The notes beneath the pieces were generated by a model that did no database searches, was not told the DNA's origin, and saw only the letters and a program-made list of their open reading frames with translations. Positions 8,195-18,880 of a DNA stretch of 64,000 nucleotides are shown piece after piece. Numbering within the stretch: position 1 is the stretch's first letter; the number at the start of each line of letters is the position of its first letter. The position numbers and the translations under genes were made by a program. Origin of the DNA: Trichomonas vaginalis G3 (Eukaryota; Parabasalia; Trichomonadida; Trichomonadidae); assembly GCF_026262505.1 (NCBI RefSeq), contig NC_067206.1:6972879-7036878 (forward strand), read 5' to 3'.

Positions 8195-11100
8195 ATGTAT
8201 CGGAAGTTGTCTAAGTTAGAACACTCGGAAATAAAACAACTTCTTACAGAAGCTAACATAGATGTTGCAAAACATTACGCGACAAACAAAAAAGCACTCG
8301 CTGACATTCTCAATGACTACAATGGTGAAATAACTTATGATAGAATTCATGAGTTCATAAATGCAAGAGCATTTCCTTTAAATGACGTTGCTATTGACTT
8401 ATATCATAGACGTTCAATACCTCATGAAGTAAGGCGTGAGATGTTTGACATAACAAATGCGAACGTTGGTCATACTCGTAAAGCTCTTTCTCATGATGTT
8501 CGTCAAGAGATGTTTGAACTTACGAACTCAAACGTTGGTGAAACACGAAAGAGAGATGACACACTGAAACAACAGAGAAGAGAGATGTTTAAAAATGCTA
8601 TAGAACAAGTTCGCAAAGCTAACGATGTCATTCGTTCCATTGACGACAAACCAAAAGAAGGTGAGAGATGGTTAAAGAAAGATGAGAGAATAGGAAGAGA
8701 AATGTGAAGTCAGGCAATAGACTCATTGACTTTAACATCGAAGCTTTAGATGAACCAAACAGAGACTACTTACACAACATTTCGGTAAGGTTTTCATGAG
8801 ACTCTTAGAGAAGATTAAAATAAACTCACAACAGAGATGGATGGTATGTTATAAACTTGGTGGAAAGTATGAATGTTCTACGTTAAACCTCAATAATATT
8901 GGAACATTACTACATCAGCTCTTGAAGGAGAACTTTATATCAGAGATAGAAGCAAATGCTGCAGGTATTGTTGAAATGCACTATGACTTCTTCTTGACAA
9001 CATAAAGAATCTTACTGAAATAAAGATGTATGATTTAACTGAATATGAAGGCTTAACGATGTCAGATGTTAAGAAAGGAAAGCCACAGAAGCGACCATAT
9101 AGAGATGAAAGCACACTGACAAATGACCAGAACGCCATTTTGGAAGCTCTTAAGCAAACAGGAAACCCAGCACTTATAGAAAGCTTTTGGAAAGATAATG
9201 GTGAAAAGAAGTTTTATAAAAAGAAGCGGTCAGTTCTGGAAGTATCTTTGCACATTACCTATAAATCTTGAACGCTACCAAATCTTCAATGAACTGAACA
9301 AAAGAACTGCAACACTTATGACAGAAGACAATTGTTTCGTTTATGCTTGCATTCAGGCTGGAGTAAATGAAGAAACTATTGACCACATGAGAGAAGTCAT
9401 TCGTGTTAGAGACTTTCCTCAAAGTAAAGTACAAGAAATTTCTGACGCAACAGGTATCATTTAATGTTACCATTGGTTATTTCAATGACTCAAGACATAA
9501 TGAAATAAAGAGATATATACCAAAAGAATGTAAACTGTTCGAACTATTGACTTACTTCTTGTTGAAGACCACTACATGCTAAATGAAAGATTACCAATGA
9601 CAACATATTTCATTCGCAAACTATATAGAAATCTTGAAGGAGTGTGGTGGAATGAACATTGAAAACAGATGAAAATATTATACAATGAGAGATGGTAAAT
9701 ACATTGTTCGCATGGATAGAACAACACCGTTATGGGATGTTATGAAAACATTGTGGGAGTGCAAATATTTCGAACCTATTTCTTATGGAGAACTTTTCAC
9801 ATATACGACTGACTTATATAAACAGAACCTTGCACCATTTAAAGATTTGACATGTGCTCCAAAGTATTGTGTACAACTGAAGAAGAAAGCAGAGTCAAAA
9901 GAAGTAAATAAAAATAAGTGCAAGTTCATTCCTGAGCACGTTTTCTTTGCTGACTTTGAGTGCAGTACCGATGGCTTTCATAAAGCTTTTAACATCTGTT
10001 TTGACAGTGAAGATGGTTCAGTGAGTGAAAGCATTTGGGGTCAAAACTGTGCAACAGAATTTTTGGAGCGACTTCCTGACAAGAGTTTAATATATTTCCA
10101 TAACCTCAGTTATGATATAAACTTCATCTTAAGACACATGACAGAAGTGAAAGGAACTCCATCATTAAAGGTTCACGAACAATGCAAATAACTGGTTTAT
10201 ATAAAGGACGGGCAATTATTATAAAAGACTCTTACAGTGTTATAAATAAGAAACTTAAACTATTTCCTGCTATGTTTAACTTACAAACAGGACCGAAAGA
10301 AGTATTTCCATATAACTACTACAGCAGTGTTTTGTTAGCAAATGACAACAGAACTGGTGTCATTTCTGAAGCATGTAAGTTTGTCAAGGATGCAGATACA
10401 TTCATGAAGAACATAGATTCCATCAAAGGTTGCAGAATAGATGAGAACCACTTCGACTTAGAAAAATATAGCACGTTTTACTGCAAACAAGATGTAAGAA
10501 TTTTAAGAGAAGGTTTTGTAAAGTTCCGCAATGACTTATTGAAAGAGTTTGATTTAAACGTTTATGACTACGTTAGTATTTGTTCTATTGCTAACAAATT
10601 ATTTGAGAACAGAGTGTACTTCCCGAATGGAAATCTTTATGACCTCTCAAATAAACCAAGAGAATTTATTTCGAGATGCATTCAAGGTGGAAGATGTATG
10701 CTGTCAGATAACATGAAACAAAAGAGCGAAAAGAAACTCATTGCTGATTTCGACGCTGTTTCATTATATCCATCAGCTATAGCAAGACTTTATACTTTGG
10801 AAGGAATTCCAAAGGTTATGAAGGATGAGATGCTAAGCACAGAGTATCTCATGAGACATTTATTCGATGACGACCAAAAGGAACCCATTGGTGAAAAGTT
10901 TATGTCTGGCTTCTTTGTTCTCATTAAGATAACAGAGATTGGTATACACAGACACTTTCCTTTAATAGTTTGTGACCCTGAACTAAATCCAGAACTTAAC
11001 GTTCCAGAAGTTCAAACACTTGCTGTTTAATGTATGTTGACCATATAACATTACAAGACCTCATAAAATATCAAGGTGTCAAATGTGAAGTGTTGCAAGG

Positions 11101-12007
11101 ATACTATTACGATGGAAACAGAGATTTGAGAATAAGAGATGAAGTTAAGAAATTGTTTGAGTTAAGGTTAAAGTATAAGAAAGAAGAAAACCCATTACAA
11201 GAAATTATAAAACTCATTCTGAACAGCATTTATGGCAAAACTATTTTATCTCCTATTGAGTCAAAAATAACCATAGTAGATGACAAAGATGCTATAAGAT
11301 ATGCTATAAGAAATTACAACCATATAGTGAAGTTCGAAGGTTTGGATGGTTCAGATAAAACTATTTTCAAGCTAACGAAAAGCAGTTGCAGACACTTTAA
11401 CTTCTGTCCACTTGGTGTTAACATTCTATCTATGTCGAAGAGAATAATGTGTGAAGTATTCTGTACTGCTGAAGACTTAGGAATGGACATCTTTTATAGC
11501 GATACCGACAGTATGCATCTCTACAATGAAGATATCCCTCGTTTAGCTGAAGAGTTTGAGAAACGTTATGGAAGAGTTCTCATTGGTAAAAACCTTGGTC
11601 AGTTTCATAGCGACTTCGCAGAAATAACACCTGGAAAACAAAGTTTAGCATACAAGTCAATATTTTGTGGAAAGAAGACCTACATAGACTTACTCACTAA
11701 CGATTTAAATGAAGTTGCATTTCACTGCAGAATGAAAGGCGTGAAGCAAGATGTTATTGCTTTAACCGCTAATGAAATGTTTCCTGAAGCTATACAATGC
11801 TATTACAATGAAGATAAAGGTTTAATGGTTCCGCAAGGAAAATTTGACAAAGACTCTGAGTTCAGTGTCATGAAACTTTATAAAGCACTTTATGACGGTC
11901 AAGAGATTGGATTTGACTTATGTAAGTCATGTCAACCTTGCTTTGAAGAGAAGTTTAACTTCTCAATAACGACTAAAACAAGTTTTATTCGTAAGTTGAA
12001 GTTCTGA
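8195..12007 (+). pseudogene. Protein-primed DNA polymerase B (pPolB) of Mav-A
   Basis: This is the replicative polymerase of Mavericks. The 3.8-kb span matches the usual size of 1,100-1,300 codons. The N-terminal part (MYRKLSKLEHSEIKQLLTEA...) is a helical region without a known domain. The exonuclease part shows FADFECSTDG and LIYFHNLSYDINFIL. The polymerase part shows DFDAVSLYPSAIARL (motif A), KLILNSIYGKTIL (motif B) and FYSDTDSMHLY (motif C, DTDS). The ATG at 8195 follows TTTTTTTATTCCTACTAAAG, the motif seen before other genes of the element. The gene is broken at several places (about five or six) but every diagnostic motif is readable. Confidence 0.93.
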
Positions 12008-12105
12008 GGTCATTTCTTTTTGTCAGCAATGAGGTCATGAATGAGGTCAGCAATGAGGTCATGAATGAGGTCATTTATTTTTGTCAGCAATGAGGTCATT
12101 CGTGA
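12008..12105. repeat. Short tandem repeat AATGAGGTCA
   Basis: About six copies of (GA)ATGAGGTCA lie between the polymerase end and the convergent gene at 12129, mixed with TTTTTGTCAGC words. It may serve as a terminator-like or spacer sequence between converging genes. Confidence 0.7.
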
Positions 12106-12128
12106 TAAAAATAAAGCTAGCGTAGATT

Positions 12129-12986
12129 TTACAATACTGCGATGGTAGAGTTTAAGAGTTGTGCTTCAATGTAGAGACAGTCCTTATGGTCTGGAGGTAA
12201 GAGCACTGGGCAGTTATGGTCATGAGTGGAGAACATGTCTATCCAAAACTCACGATTGAAGCCAGTTAATTTATAGTATTTAGGGTTAGGAAGTGGTGAA
12301 GTTCTTGTATGACCAATGAACTCATTTTCAACTCCCTTACTTAAGTTTGAATATAATATAGCTTGCTTTCTATCCCAAATGCCAGGTGTTACAATCTTTG
12401 AAAATTCATTTTTCCTCGGAAGCATTGCTTCATAATTGAAAACATTCTTGAAATCATCACTTGGTTCAGAGATTTGAAATCTTATACATAATGGATTTTC
12501 TTTCTCTTTAGCGACTTCATTGAATGGTGAGAATACAATGAATTGACAGTCATGAGTTCCATCTTCATTTTCATTAAATTCATAATGAAAGTCTATAAGT
12601 TGTGGCTGACTACCTTCTTCCTTCAGTTGTGCAAGAAACTCACGTAAAGGCTGTAAAGTTTGTACTTCAATGTTGAACTTTTTCTCGAACATCTCATTAA
12701 ATGAAATCATACATTGCAACAATGTTGTATCGTCTTTAAAGTATTTGTATATGTGAATGTTTTGGGCGCTTAAAGACTGTTCGTCATTTTCTATCTCGAC
12801 TTGAAGTATAAAGTCAACCTTTCTGAAAGCACGTGTTATATACATAGATGTTATGCCAATGTACTTCTCTTCATTTATGTTCACAATCCAGTCTGTTGGA
12901 AACTTAAACGTTACTCTGTTCCCCTTTATTTTGACGTCAGGGTTTTCACTACTGAACGCAACAGTTAAAGGTATTTGTCTATACAT
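12129..12986 (-). CDS. Minor capsid (penton-like) candidate of Mav-A
   Basis: An intact frame of 285 residues begins MYRQIPLTVAFSSENPD, continues RVTFKFPTDWIVNINEEKYI with KYIGITSMYITRAFRK, and ends DCLYIEAQLLNSTIAVL. It is beta-rich, without membrane segments. Its layout (strand-rich start, a conserved R-F/V-D early strand, a late Y/F-x-I-x-L strand) parallels the proteins at 30190-31048 and 35376-36232 of Mav-B, and size and location near the capsid gene suit the single-jelly-roll penton of Mavericks. The start is supported by TTTATTTTTATCCGAATTAA directly before the ATG. The penton assignment is inference; I see no diagnostic motif. Confidence 0.55.
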   Translation of the reverse strand: MYRQIPLTVAFSSENPDVKIKGNRVTFKFPTDWIVNINEEKYIGITSMYITRAFRKVDFILQVEIENDEQSLSAQNIHIYKYFKDDTTLLQCMISFNEMFEKKFNIEVQTLQPLREFLAQLKEEGSQPQLIDFHYEFNENEDGTHDCQFIVFSPFNEVAKEKENPLCIRFQISEPSDDFKNVFNYEAMLPRKNEFSKIVTPGIWDRKQAILYSNLSKGVENEFIGHTRTSPLPNPKYYKLTGFNREFWIDMFSTHDHNCPVLLPPDHKDCLYIEAQLLNSTIAVL

Positions 12987-13010
12987 TTAATTCGGATAAA
13001 AATAAACCAT

Positions 13011-13283
13011 TTACTCTTTCTTTGCTTCAGCTTCTTTAGCTTTTTGTTCTTCCTTTGCTTTTGCTTCTTCTCTAGCTTTCTTTGCCAGCAAACGTGGGTT
13101 CTTTTGTCTTCCAGCAGCTAATGCAGCAAGTTGTTTTTCACTAAGTTTTCTCTTTGGTCTCTCTGGCTTTTGTTCTTGTTTTTGTTCCTTCAGTTCGGAT
13201 AAAATTTGCTCGCGAATTTCTTTCTTCAATGCTTCAACATCTATGACCCCTTGGGTCTTGTCCGTAGGGCTTGTCTGAGTCAT
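13011..13283 (-). CDS. Small basic Lys/Glu-rich protein
   Basis: The protein has about 90 residues. The centre carries RPKRKLSEKQLAALAAGRQK, a basic segment found in small proteins of several large DNA viruses and their relatives. The C-terminus is an alternating K/E/A helix (ARLLAKK-like, then KAREEAKAKEEQKAKEAEAK). The ATG complementary to 13281-13283 (MTQTSPTDKTQG) is chosen over an earlier in-frame ATG at 13304, because TTTTTTATCTGCAGTCAA, the upstream motif of the element, stands directly before it. It could be a nucleic-acid-binding or scaffold-type protein. The function is not known. Confidence 0.55.
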   Translation of the reverse strand: MTQTSPTDKTQGVIDVEALKKEIREQILSELKEQKQEQKPERPKRKLSEKQLAALAAGRQKNPRLLAKKAREEAKAKEEQKAKEAEAKKE

Positions 13284-13328
13284 TTGACTGCAGATAAAAA
13301 ACAAAATTAAAACTTTAACCGATGTAAA

Positions 13329-13763
13329 ATGAGCTTGTCAAAATCAGAACGAGAGTCTATTATATTAAATGACGCCAGAGGAATACAACATCCTTTCTAT
13401 TACGTAAGTCAGAGTAAAGATGGTAAAATATATGTAAGAAAAAGAAAGGTTCCATTAGCGAATGCAGAAAGCGACAACATTAAGGTGCATGGCAAGGGTG
13501 AAGTCCACGAAGCCCATATAAAACCTTCTGTTCAAACTGAGCCACCAAAAGAACCAGAAGAAAAGAAGCCAGATGTACTTTCAATAACGAACCAAGAGCT
13601 TATTGCAAAGTTCGTGAATTTCATTGAAAAACAAACCGAGTCAACGAACCCTGACCCGCCAGTGAAAGAAGTTGAGACAAAAGAGAATGTACAGTTCATT
13701 GAAAATGTCAAGAAACAACTTCCACCACGAATGCCAAGAAGAAGAGTGAGAATAATGAAGTAA
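13329..13763 (+). CDS. Small protein with YxVSxxKDG beta-hairpin (family 1)
   Basis: The protein has 144 residues. The N-terminal 40 residues (SERESIILNDARG...FYYVSQSKDGKIYVRKRKVP) match in pattern the starts of the proteins at 15912-16148 and 34363-34945: a short helix, then Y/F-x-V/I, K-D/N-G, and a basic strand ending in K-x-P/T-L. The middle is a Pro/Glu/Lys-rich linker, and the C-terminus PPRMPRRRVRIMK is strongly basic. It lies between the K/E protein and the capsid gene, in the virion gene block. The family has no name I recognise. It may be a small virion or DNA-associated protein. Confidence 0.6.
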   Translation: MSLSKSERESIILNDARGIQHPFYYVSQSKDGKIYVRKRKVPLANAESDNIKVHGKGEVHEAHIKPSVQTEPPKEPEEKKPDVLSITNQELIAKFVNFIEKQTESTNPDPPVKEVETKENVQFIENVKKQLPPRMPRRRVRIMK

Positions 13764-13790
13764 ATAGATATTTTTATCTGAAGTAAATAC

Positions 13791-15363
13791 ATGCAGAACG
13801 AACAGCTAAACGAATTTACTCCAGCAGAGCATATTCATCAGATTCGCTCATATTTCGATATCATAGACAATGCAGTTCAAATTGGTGACACTAATAGAAA
13901 ATATTCTGACGCAAAGATTCCATCACAACCTGGAACTGCTAAAGATAACACATGGGTAACATTCAATCTCTCACTTCCTGGTGAAAATATGTTGGACCTT
14001 TACAATACATTCATTACGTATAAAATGGAAGGTCAATTTATTGTAGATAAAGAAATTGGTTCAGGTTCCAATAAAACAAACCCACCAGGATTTTGGATTG
14101 GTTTCGATGACGCTTTCTATGCAGTTGCTGGATATCAAATCCTTACAAATGGTCGTATCGTATATTCTCAAGACAACGCAAGAGAAGAAGCATATATAAC
14201 TTCAAACTCACAAACTACCGAACAAATAAAGAAAGTAGATGTTTTCTCAAAGACTCGACATGAAGATGTATGGAGTCATTCGGGAACATGCAGAACAGGA
14301 CAAATTGTTAGTGGTCCAATTACAGCAGGAAAATCATTTGATTTTAAGCTTCGTTTAAGAATTCCTGTTAGAAGATTCCTTCCATTAGAAGCTATTCGAT
14401 TTATTCCAGCTTTTGCAGGAAACATTCAGCTTAAAGTAAAGTTCAGTAGCGACGCATTACAATGCACATCTATATCTGTAAATGATATCATTGCTTTCAA
14501 TCCAACTCTTAAAGTTGCATTTGCTTCAGATTCAAATCCACCGACAAATAAATTTGTTCCATGGAATGAACCATTCACTATGATAACGAAGGCAATAGAA
14601 GCTAGTGGAACAGTTACTATTACAACTGTAACCAGCAACTATTTCGAACAAAGATGGATTTTAATGAATGTTTCATTCATCCAAAGTCATTCTCTTTAGA
14701 CCCTAACATTTATCCAGAACTTGTAGAACATTATACAAACGAGGCTTTATGTTTTCCTGTTAAAGTTATGGATTGGATTCCTATGGACGGTTCATTCTCA
14801 AAGAATACAGATAGTTCAAGTGCAACATTTACAGCAGCTTATACGCCTATTAATGTTAAAAGTATTTGGGCACTATTTAGAAAGAAAGACAACTATTATG
14901 TTAATTTTGAGAACCCTAAGTTTAAATATCTTCAGCTTTCCATGGGAGCTTATGGAAATATGCCTGCAGAACCGAAAAATCATATGGACCTGTATTTTAT
15001 GAAATGGTTGCGAACGCCTGCAATACAAACAATGATATGATAGGATTTAATGAAGATGTTATGAGGTCATTGGTGGATGATGGTAGTGTGGAACATAAAT
15101 GGGATAGCTATGACAACACACATTTCTTATGTGGTTTTCCAACAGAAGTGGACTTTTGCTTCCAGCAAGGTCAAACATCTACTGCTCCAATAACATACAA
15201 ATTGTCTGTTAAAGGACCTATTGAACTAGCAACCGAAAACGTACCAAAGCCACTTATTGGATTTATGAGGGATTGTTGCTTTGCCATACAAGTAAGACAG
15301 TCAGGCATACCAATAATAAGATTAGATGACTATAACTTAGCAGCTGACGACAGTGAGGAATAA
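13791..15363 (+). pseudogene. Major capsid protein candidate of Mav-A
   Basis: The region encodes about 520 residues of beta-rich protein, the usual size of the double-jelly-roll major capsid protein of Mavericks. It begins MQNEQLNEFTPAEHIHQIRS after ATATTTTTATCTGAAGTAAA. Landmarks are VTFNLSLPGENMLDLYNTFI, FAVAGYQILTNG-type and FKLRLRIPVRRFLPLE segments, then AFAGNIQLKVKF. The second half contains FEQRWILMNV, PINVKSIWALFRKKDNYYVN and FQQGQTSTAPITYKLSV. The pattern GY-x-I-x-x-N followed by K-L-x-L-R-I/V-P recurs in the Mav-B region 46846-48372. The gene is broken at about two places. The assignment rests on length, strand pattern, position and this cross-match. Confidence 0.65.
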
Positions 15364-15393
15364 AGGATGAACGTTTATTTTTAAAGCTTATAA

Positions 15394-15864
15394 ATGAGTT
15401 CTTCATCAAGCTCTCGTGAACCTTCACCATCTATGAAACAAACTTTACCAAACGATTATGGAGCACCTATTGAATATTTCTTACGAGCTGCACAATGGCA
15501 AAGAGCAGTTTCACCAAGGTTAGGTGTTCCACCAGCTCCTGTCAAAAATAGCATTTGGTCAAGTCCCTATATAAGATATGGTCTCCCACTAGGTTTGCTA
15601 GGTACAGCAGGAGCAGTTATGATGTTGAAAAGAAATAAAGCAAATGTTGTAAATAATACTGAAGTAGCTGAAGTTAAACAAACTCCGACACCTTCGCCAA
15701 AACCAACGTCAAAACCAATGCCTTCACAAACAACACCTTCAATGACTCCTGAACCTATGGAAGTACAAACTCCTGTTCAAAAGTCAACTCCTAAACCGAC
15801 TCCAACATTTAAACCAGAACCTACTCCTCAAATAAATCGTAAAACTCCTGCGTTTCCTTACTGA
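15394..15864 (+). CDS. Pro/Thr-rich protein with one membrane segment
   Basis: The protein has 156 residues. It starts with a Ser run (MSSSSSSREPSPS), followed by NDYGAPIEYFLRAAQWQRAV and a hydrophobic segment (YIRYGLPLGLLGTAGAVMML, about 70-90) that could span a membrane. The C-terminal half is a low-complexity Thr/Pro/Lys tail (TPTPSPKPTSKPMPSQTTPS). TTTATTTTTAAAGCTTATAA precedes the ATG. It directly follows the capsid gene on the same strand, 30 bases downstream. It is probably a minor virion or entry protein. The function is not proven. Confidence 0.55.
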   Translation: MSSSSSSREPSPSMKQTLPNDYGAPIEYFLRAAQWQRAVSPRLGVPPAPVKNSIWSSPYIRYGLPLGLLGTAGAVMMLKRNKANVVNNTEVAEVKQTPTPSPKPTSKPMPSQTTPSMTPEPMEVQTPVQKSTPKPTPTFKPEPTPQINRKTPAFPY

Positions 15865-15911
15865 AAAAATAACGTTATTTTATTTAATATTAAAATTTTT
15901 ATTTGATTGAA

Positions 15912-16148
15912 ATGACGACTAAAGTCACTGAAGCAATGAAACAAAAGTTTTTGGTAGAATACATTAAATCAGGAACTATTCCAGAAGGTTTTTACATTCA
16001 TACTATGAAGGATGGTAGAGTTCAGTTTAGAAAGATAAAGCAACCATTAGATAAAGAAGGAATTTTGAGAAAGATTAAACTTCATGAGGACAACATTGCT
16101 GAACTTAAGAAGAAGTTAGAAGAGTTGGAGAAAGGAAGAGAGTTATAA
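15912..16148 (+). CDS. Small protein with KDG beta-hairpin (family 1), coiled-coil end
   Basis: The protein has 78 residues. The ATG at 15912 (MTTKVTEAMKQKFLVEYIKS) is taken as the start; the frame extends upstream only through a TTG. The front part has FYIHTMKDGRVQFRKIKQPL, the hairpin shared with 13329-13763 and 34363-34945. The rest is a short coiled coil (ILRKIKLHEDNIAELKKKLE). TTTTTATTTGATTGAA lies just before the ATG. Role unknown. Confidence 0.55.
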   Translation: MTTKVTEAMKQKFLVEYIKSGTIPEGFYIHTMKDGRVQFRKIKQPLDKEGILRKIKLHEDNIAELKKKLEELEKGREL

Positions 16149-16164
16149 AGCAATGAATTCAACA

Positions 16165-16222
16165 GGGTGAAAAAACAGGTGAAAAAAGAGGTGAGATCTC
16201 ACCACTTCACCTAAATTTATTT
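16165..16222. repeat. GGTGA palindromic repeat with GATC centre
   Basis: It contains CAACAGGGTGAAAAAACAGG, GAGGTGAGATCTCACCACTT and CACCTAAATTTATTTTT. The core GGTGAGATCTCACC is a perfect 14-bp palindrome. Confidence 0.8.
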
Positions 16223-16300
16223 TTGCGCTATGTTTTCATACGTGTGAGGGTGGTGATATCATTAATTTTTAAGTTTATTTTTTATTTTATTTTTATATAA

Positions 16301-16585
16301 ATGACAGAACAAAAGCAACTCATTCGAATTCCACAGTATAACAAACATACATTTAAACATTTATTCTTCCTTCCTGAGCATAACATGTTCTTTCAAATAC
16401 ATCCGAGACCAGTTGACTTTTCATTGACTGTTTATAAAGATAGAAATAGTTATATCATTAAACCATACGATGACGAAGGTAAGTTATGTAAATTGTACGT
16501 TAAGAAGTTAGAGAAAGTTTATGGCTTCAAGTATGACTACAATAGGGTTAACACTGATGATGAAGATATTGAGGAAAATTTATGA
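16301..16585 (+). CDS. Small unknown Maverick protein with acidic tail
   Basis: The protein has 94 residues. It starts MTEQKQLIRIPQYNKHTFKH and continues LFFLPEHNMFFQIHPRPVDF with several beta-strand-like stretches. It ends in the acidic NTDDEDIEENL. No family is recognised. ATTTTATTTTTATATAA stands directly before the ATG. It is the last gene before the right terminus of Mav-A. Confidence 0.5.
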   Translation: MTEQKQLIRIPQYNKHTFKHLFFLPEHNMFFQIHPRPVDFSLTVYKDRNSYIIKPYDDEGKLCKLYVKKLEKVYGFKYDYNRVNTDDEDIEENL

Positions 16586-16748
16586 GAACATTAGTGAAGT
16601 CGTTAGTGAGAACGATAGTGAGAACGTTTATTTTTTACATTAGTGAGTTCGTTAGTGAAGTGGTTGGCGGCTTTGTAAAGTGTCAAATTCACAAGTATTG
16701 GGTAAGGTGGAACGCAGTGCCGCCGTACCCAAGACTTGTATACTAACT
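16586..16748. repeat. Right terminal sequence of Mav-A
   Basis: The stretch has GTTAGTGA/AGTGAAGTCG words, GTTTATTTTTTACATTAG, TGGTTGGCGGCTTT, AAGTGTCAAA and ends in GTATACTAACT. The same order of words is found in 54797-55011. The partner terminus of the inverted pair is outside the window. Confidence 0.8.
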
Positions 16749-17159
16749 AACGACAAAAATAATAATGGATTTTCATCAATAATTATTGCATCGCAAGAAG
16801 GTCATCTTGAAGTTGTTAAGTATCTTATTTCAATCGGAGTCAATCCAAATGATAAAAATAATAATGGAACTTCACCAATACTTATTGCATCACAAAACGG
16901 TCATCTTGAAGTTGTTAAGTATCTTATTTCAATCGGAGTAGATCCAAACGACAAAAATAATTATGATAGTTCTTCACTTCATTTAGCTGCAATTAATGGA
17001 CATTTTGAAGTTATTGAATATTTAATATCCATTCATGTAAATGTTAATGATAAAAACAAAGTGGGAAAAACTGCACTTGATATTGCAAGGGAAAAGGAAA
17101 ATGAAAATCAAAATTATAAAAAGATTATTAATCTTCTTTTGCAATCAGGTGCACAATAA
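16749..17159 (+). pseudogene. 3' part of an ankyrin-repeat gene cut by Mav-A
   Basis: The host ankyrin frame starts exactly at the Maverick end, with about four ankyrin units: GHLEVVKYLISIGVNPNDKN, NNGTSPILIASQNGHLEVVK, SSLHLAAINGHFEVIEYLIS and KTALDIAREKENE. It ends LLLQSGAQ. The second copy (59603-62184, minus strand) carries the same 3' end plus upstream repeats and the N-terminal domain. One 33-residue repeat unit of the second copy is absent here. An in-frame read-through from the Maverick terminus exists, but it starts without an ATG and is not taken as a gene. It has no promoter of its own, so it is probably dead. Confidence 0.88.
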
Positions 17160-17549
17160 ATCATATTTTTGACTACTTCCTCATTGAAAATAATAAATCC
17201 TAAAAAATAACTTATCTGTATTATCACAATATTCCTTATCAAAATAAATTAGTCTTGAAATCAAAATCAAAAATTCAAGACTAAAATATTATCATTAGTG
17301 ATTTTTAAAGGTGCTCTTACGCTTTGTTGATACAATCTTAAATTTTCTTCTTTAAAGTTAAATTAGATCTCATACAATCTTCCATGAGAGTTCCACCAGC
17401 CAGAAGTGCAATACCTGTGCTACATAACTATTAGGATATAGTAGCCAGACTGTGTATGTATTGCGCTTCAATAATTACATTGAATGGGAGGAAAATTATG
17501 GATCAGTTCACGCCTGCAATAATTCAAATTTTGATTTGTCACTTTTTAT

Positions 17550-18880
17550 ATGAGATACAAGAGAAGAGTTTTATTCATTTCATTTATAGTGGTTTTTTTT
17601 CTTTTAGCATTTTACGACCATATGATCCAATTATCACGTTAACGATAAAGGCAAAACAACTTTTCATTGAATGTCTTGACAAATTTAAAAATGTTAATCC
17701 TGATTCTAATAAAATACTCAAAATTCAAGGTGTAAAAGAAGGATTATTCCCAGAATATTTAGATCAATTAATTCCTCTGCATTTAACTTACGAGACTCCT
17801 CCAATTGGTAATTTTTATGGTTTTTTGAAAAACTCTCAATATTTACGTTATAAAAAGTACTATGCAAATATGAGCTTAGTACCAATATTCAAAACAAAAC
17901 GGACAATAGATATTGTAACCGATTTCAAAGGAAAAATAGCAATATACAAAGATGCTTATGCAAATCAATTCGGTGAATTTGTAATAAATAATTATGTAAT
18001 CAGACCTCCATATGATTCAGGGCTAAGTTGTGTACGTGAATATCATGAAGGCCCAGTAGTATTTGAATGCGATAAAGCATGCGTTTTTGGCCATGTATGG
18101 ATTCATAAATTTGGGCATTTCATTGATGATTGTCTTGCTCCTTTGACATTGATTCCTGAAGATTTTTTAGAAGACTGTGTAGTAATTTTATCAGAACAAA
18201 CAAGAAAATTTGGAGAAGATGTTCTTAAAGTTGTTGGTGTAAGGAAATACATTTATATTTCAAACAACACATGGGTACACGCTAACAAACTTGCCGTAGC
18301 TGTTGAAGGAAGATCATATCTTATGCATTTTGGTGTTCCATTACAAAAATTAGTTGATATGCTAAGAATTTACTTTAAAGTATTAAATATTAAACCAACA
18401 AAATATGCAGTTATGAATAGAGATTTAAATTCTCCTAGACATATTACTAATATCAATGCACTTATGGCGGCCATCAAAAACAATATAAAAGATGTAGAAT
18501 TCGAAGAAATTGAAGATAAATTAGGAACAATCGAATCATATGCAAAATTTTATCCTTCAATTAAATGCGTTTTATTACCAACAGGAAGCAATGCAGTTAA
18601 AACAATTTTTATGAATCCTAATTCTGTTGTAATTATTGCAAGTAATGAAATGTTTGATTTCTCAGTCGTATGTTCAATATTATCAGTTCATGTTAAAGTG
18701 GTTTATTTCTTTCATTACCAATATCATTTTAATGACATTACAATTGATGTTGATCTTGCATTACAAGCTATTGAAGTAGGAGTCTATGCATCTATTAATG
18801 GAAACTTTCCAGAACCGAAAGAATTCATCTCATTTATTGATTATATTCCCAATTTCAAACCAATACATATTGAAGGATAA
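17550..18880 (+). pseudogene. GT61-like glycosyltransferase gene A, left copy, frameshifted near start
   Basis: The protein family is GT61/DUF563-like: CDKACVFGHVWIHKFGHFID, then CVVILSEQTRKFGEDVLKVV, LMHFGVPLQKLVDM, KYAVMNRDLN and PTGSNAVKTIFMNPNSVVII. Such enzymes transfer sugars in the secretory pathway. The other copy (57881-59212) starts MRYKRRVLFISFIVVFYS, a signal anchor. Here the equivalent ATG at 17550 is present, with the initiator-like TCACT about 10 bases before it, but the T-run near 17593 is one base shorter (GGTTTTTTTTC against GGTTTTTTATTC). The anchor is therefore out of frame with the catalytic part. A longer in-frame start at 17456 exists but lacks a clean signal anchor. 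From SFSILRPYDP to the end the two copies look identical in protein, so the change is recent. Confidence 0.8.

Larger units (their letters stand above)
1..16748. mobile_element. Maverick/Polinton element A (Mav-A), left end outside window
   Basis: This is a virus-like Maverick/Polinton. Its parts in view are a fibre-like protein, a retroviral-type integrase, KilA-N proteins, protein-primed DNA polymerase B, a penton-like minor capsid candidate, a major capsid candidate and several small virion-type genes. The right terminus reads ...GTATACTAACT, so the element begins 5'-AGTTAGTATAC in the other direction, and a related terminus occurs at 54797-55011. It ends inside an ankyrin gene. The second copy of that gene near 60107 shows the uninterrupted site, and AACGAC next to the end is a likely 6-bp target duplication. 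Packaging ATPase and protease genes were not seen and may lie to the left. The element is broken at roughly ten to fifteen places, but most frames remain long, so it looks fairly young. Confidence 0.88.

Noticed and set aside
16680-17159. A 159-residue frame joining the Maverick end to ankyrin repeats
   Set aside because: It begins at a GTG inside the terminal repeat and has no ATG or promoter; it is a chance read-through of the insertion junction.
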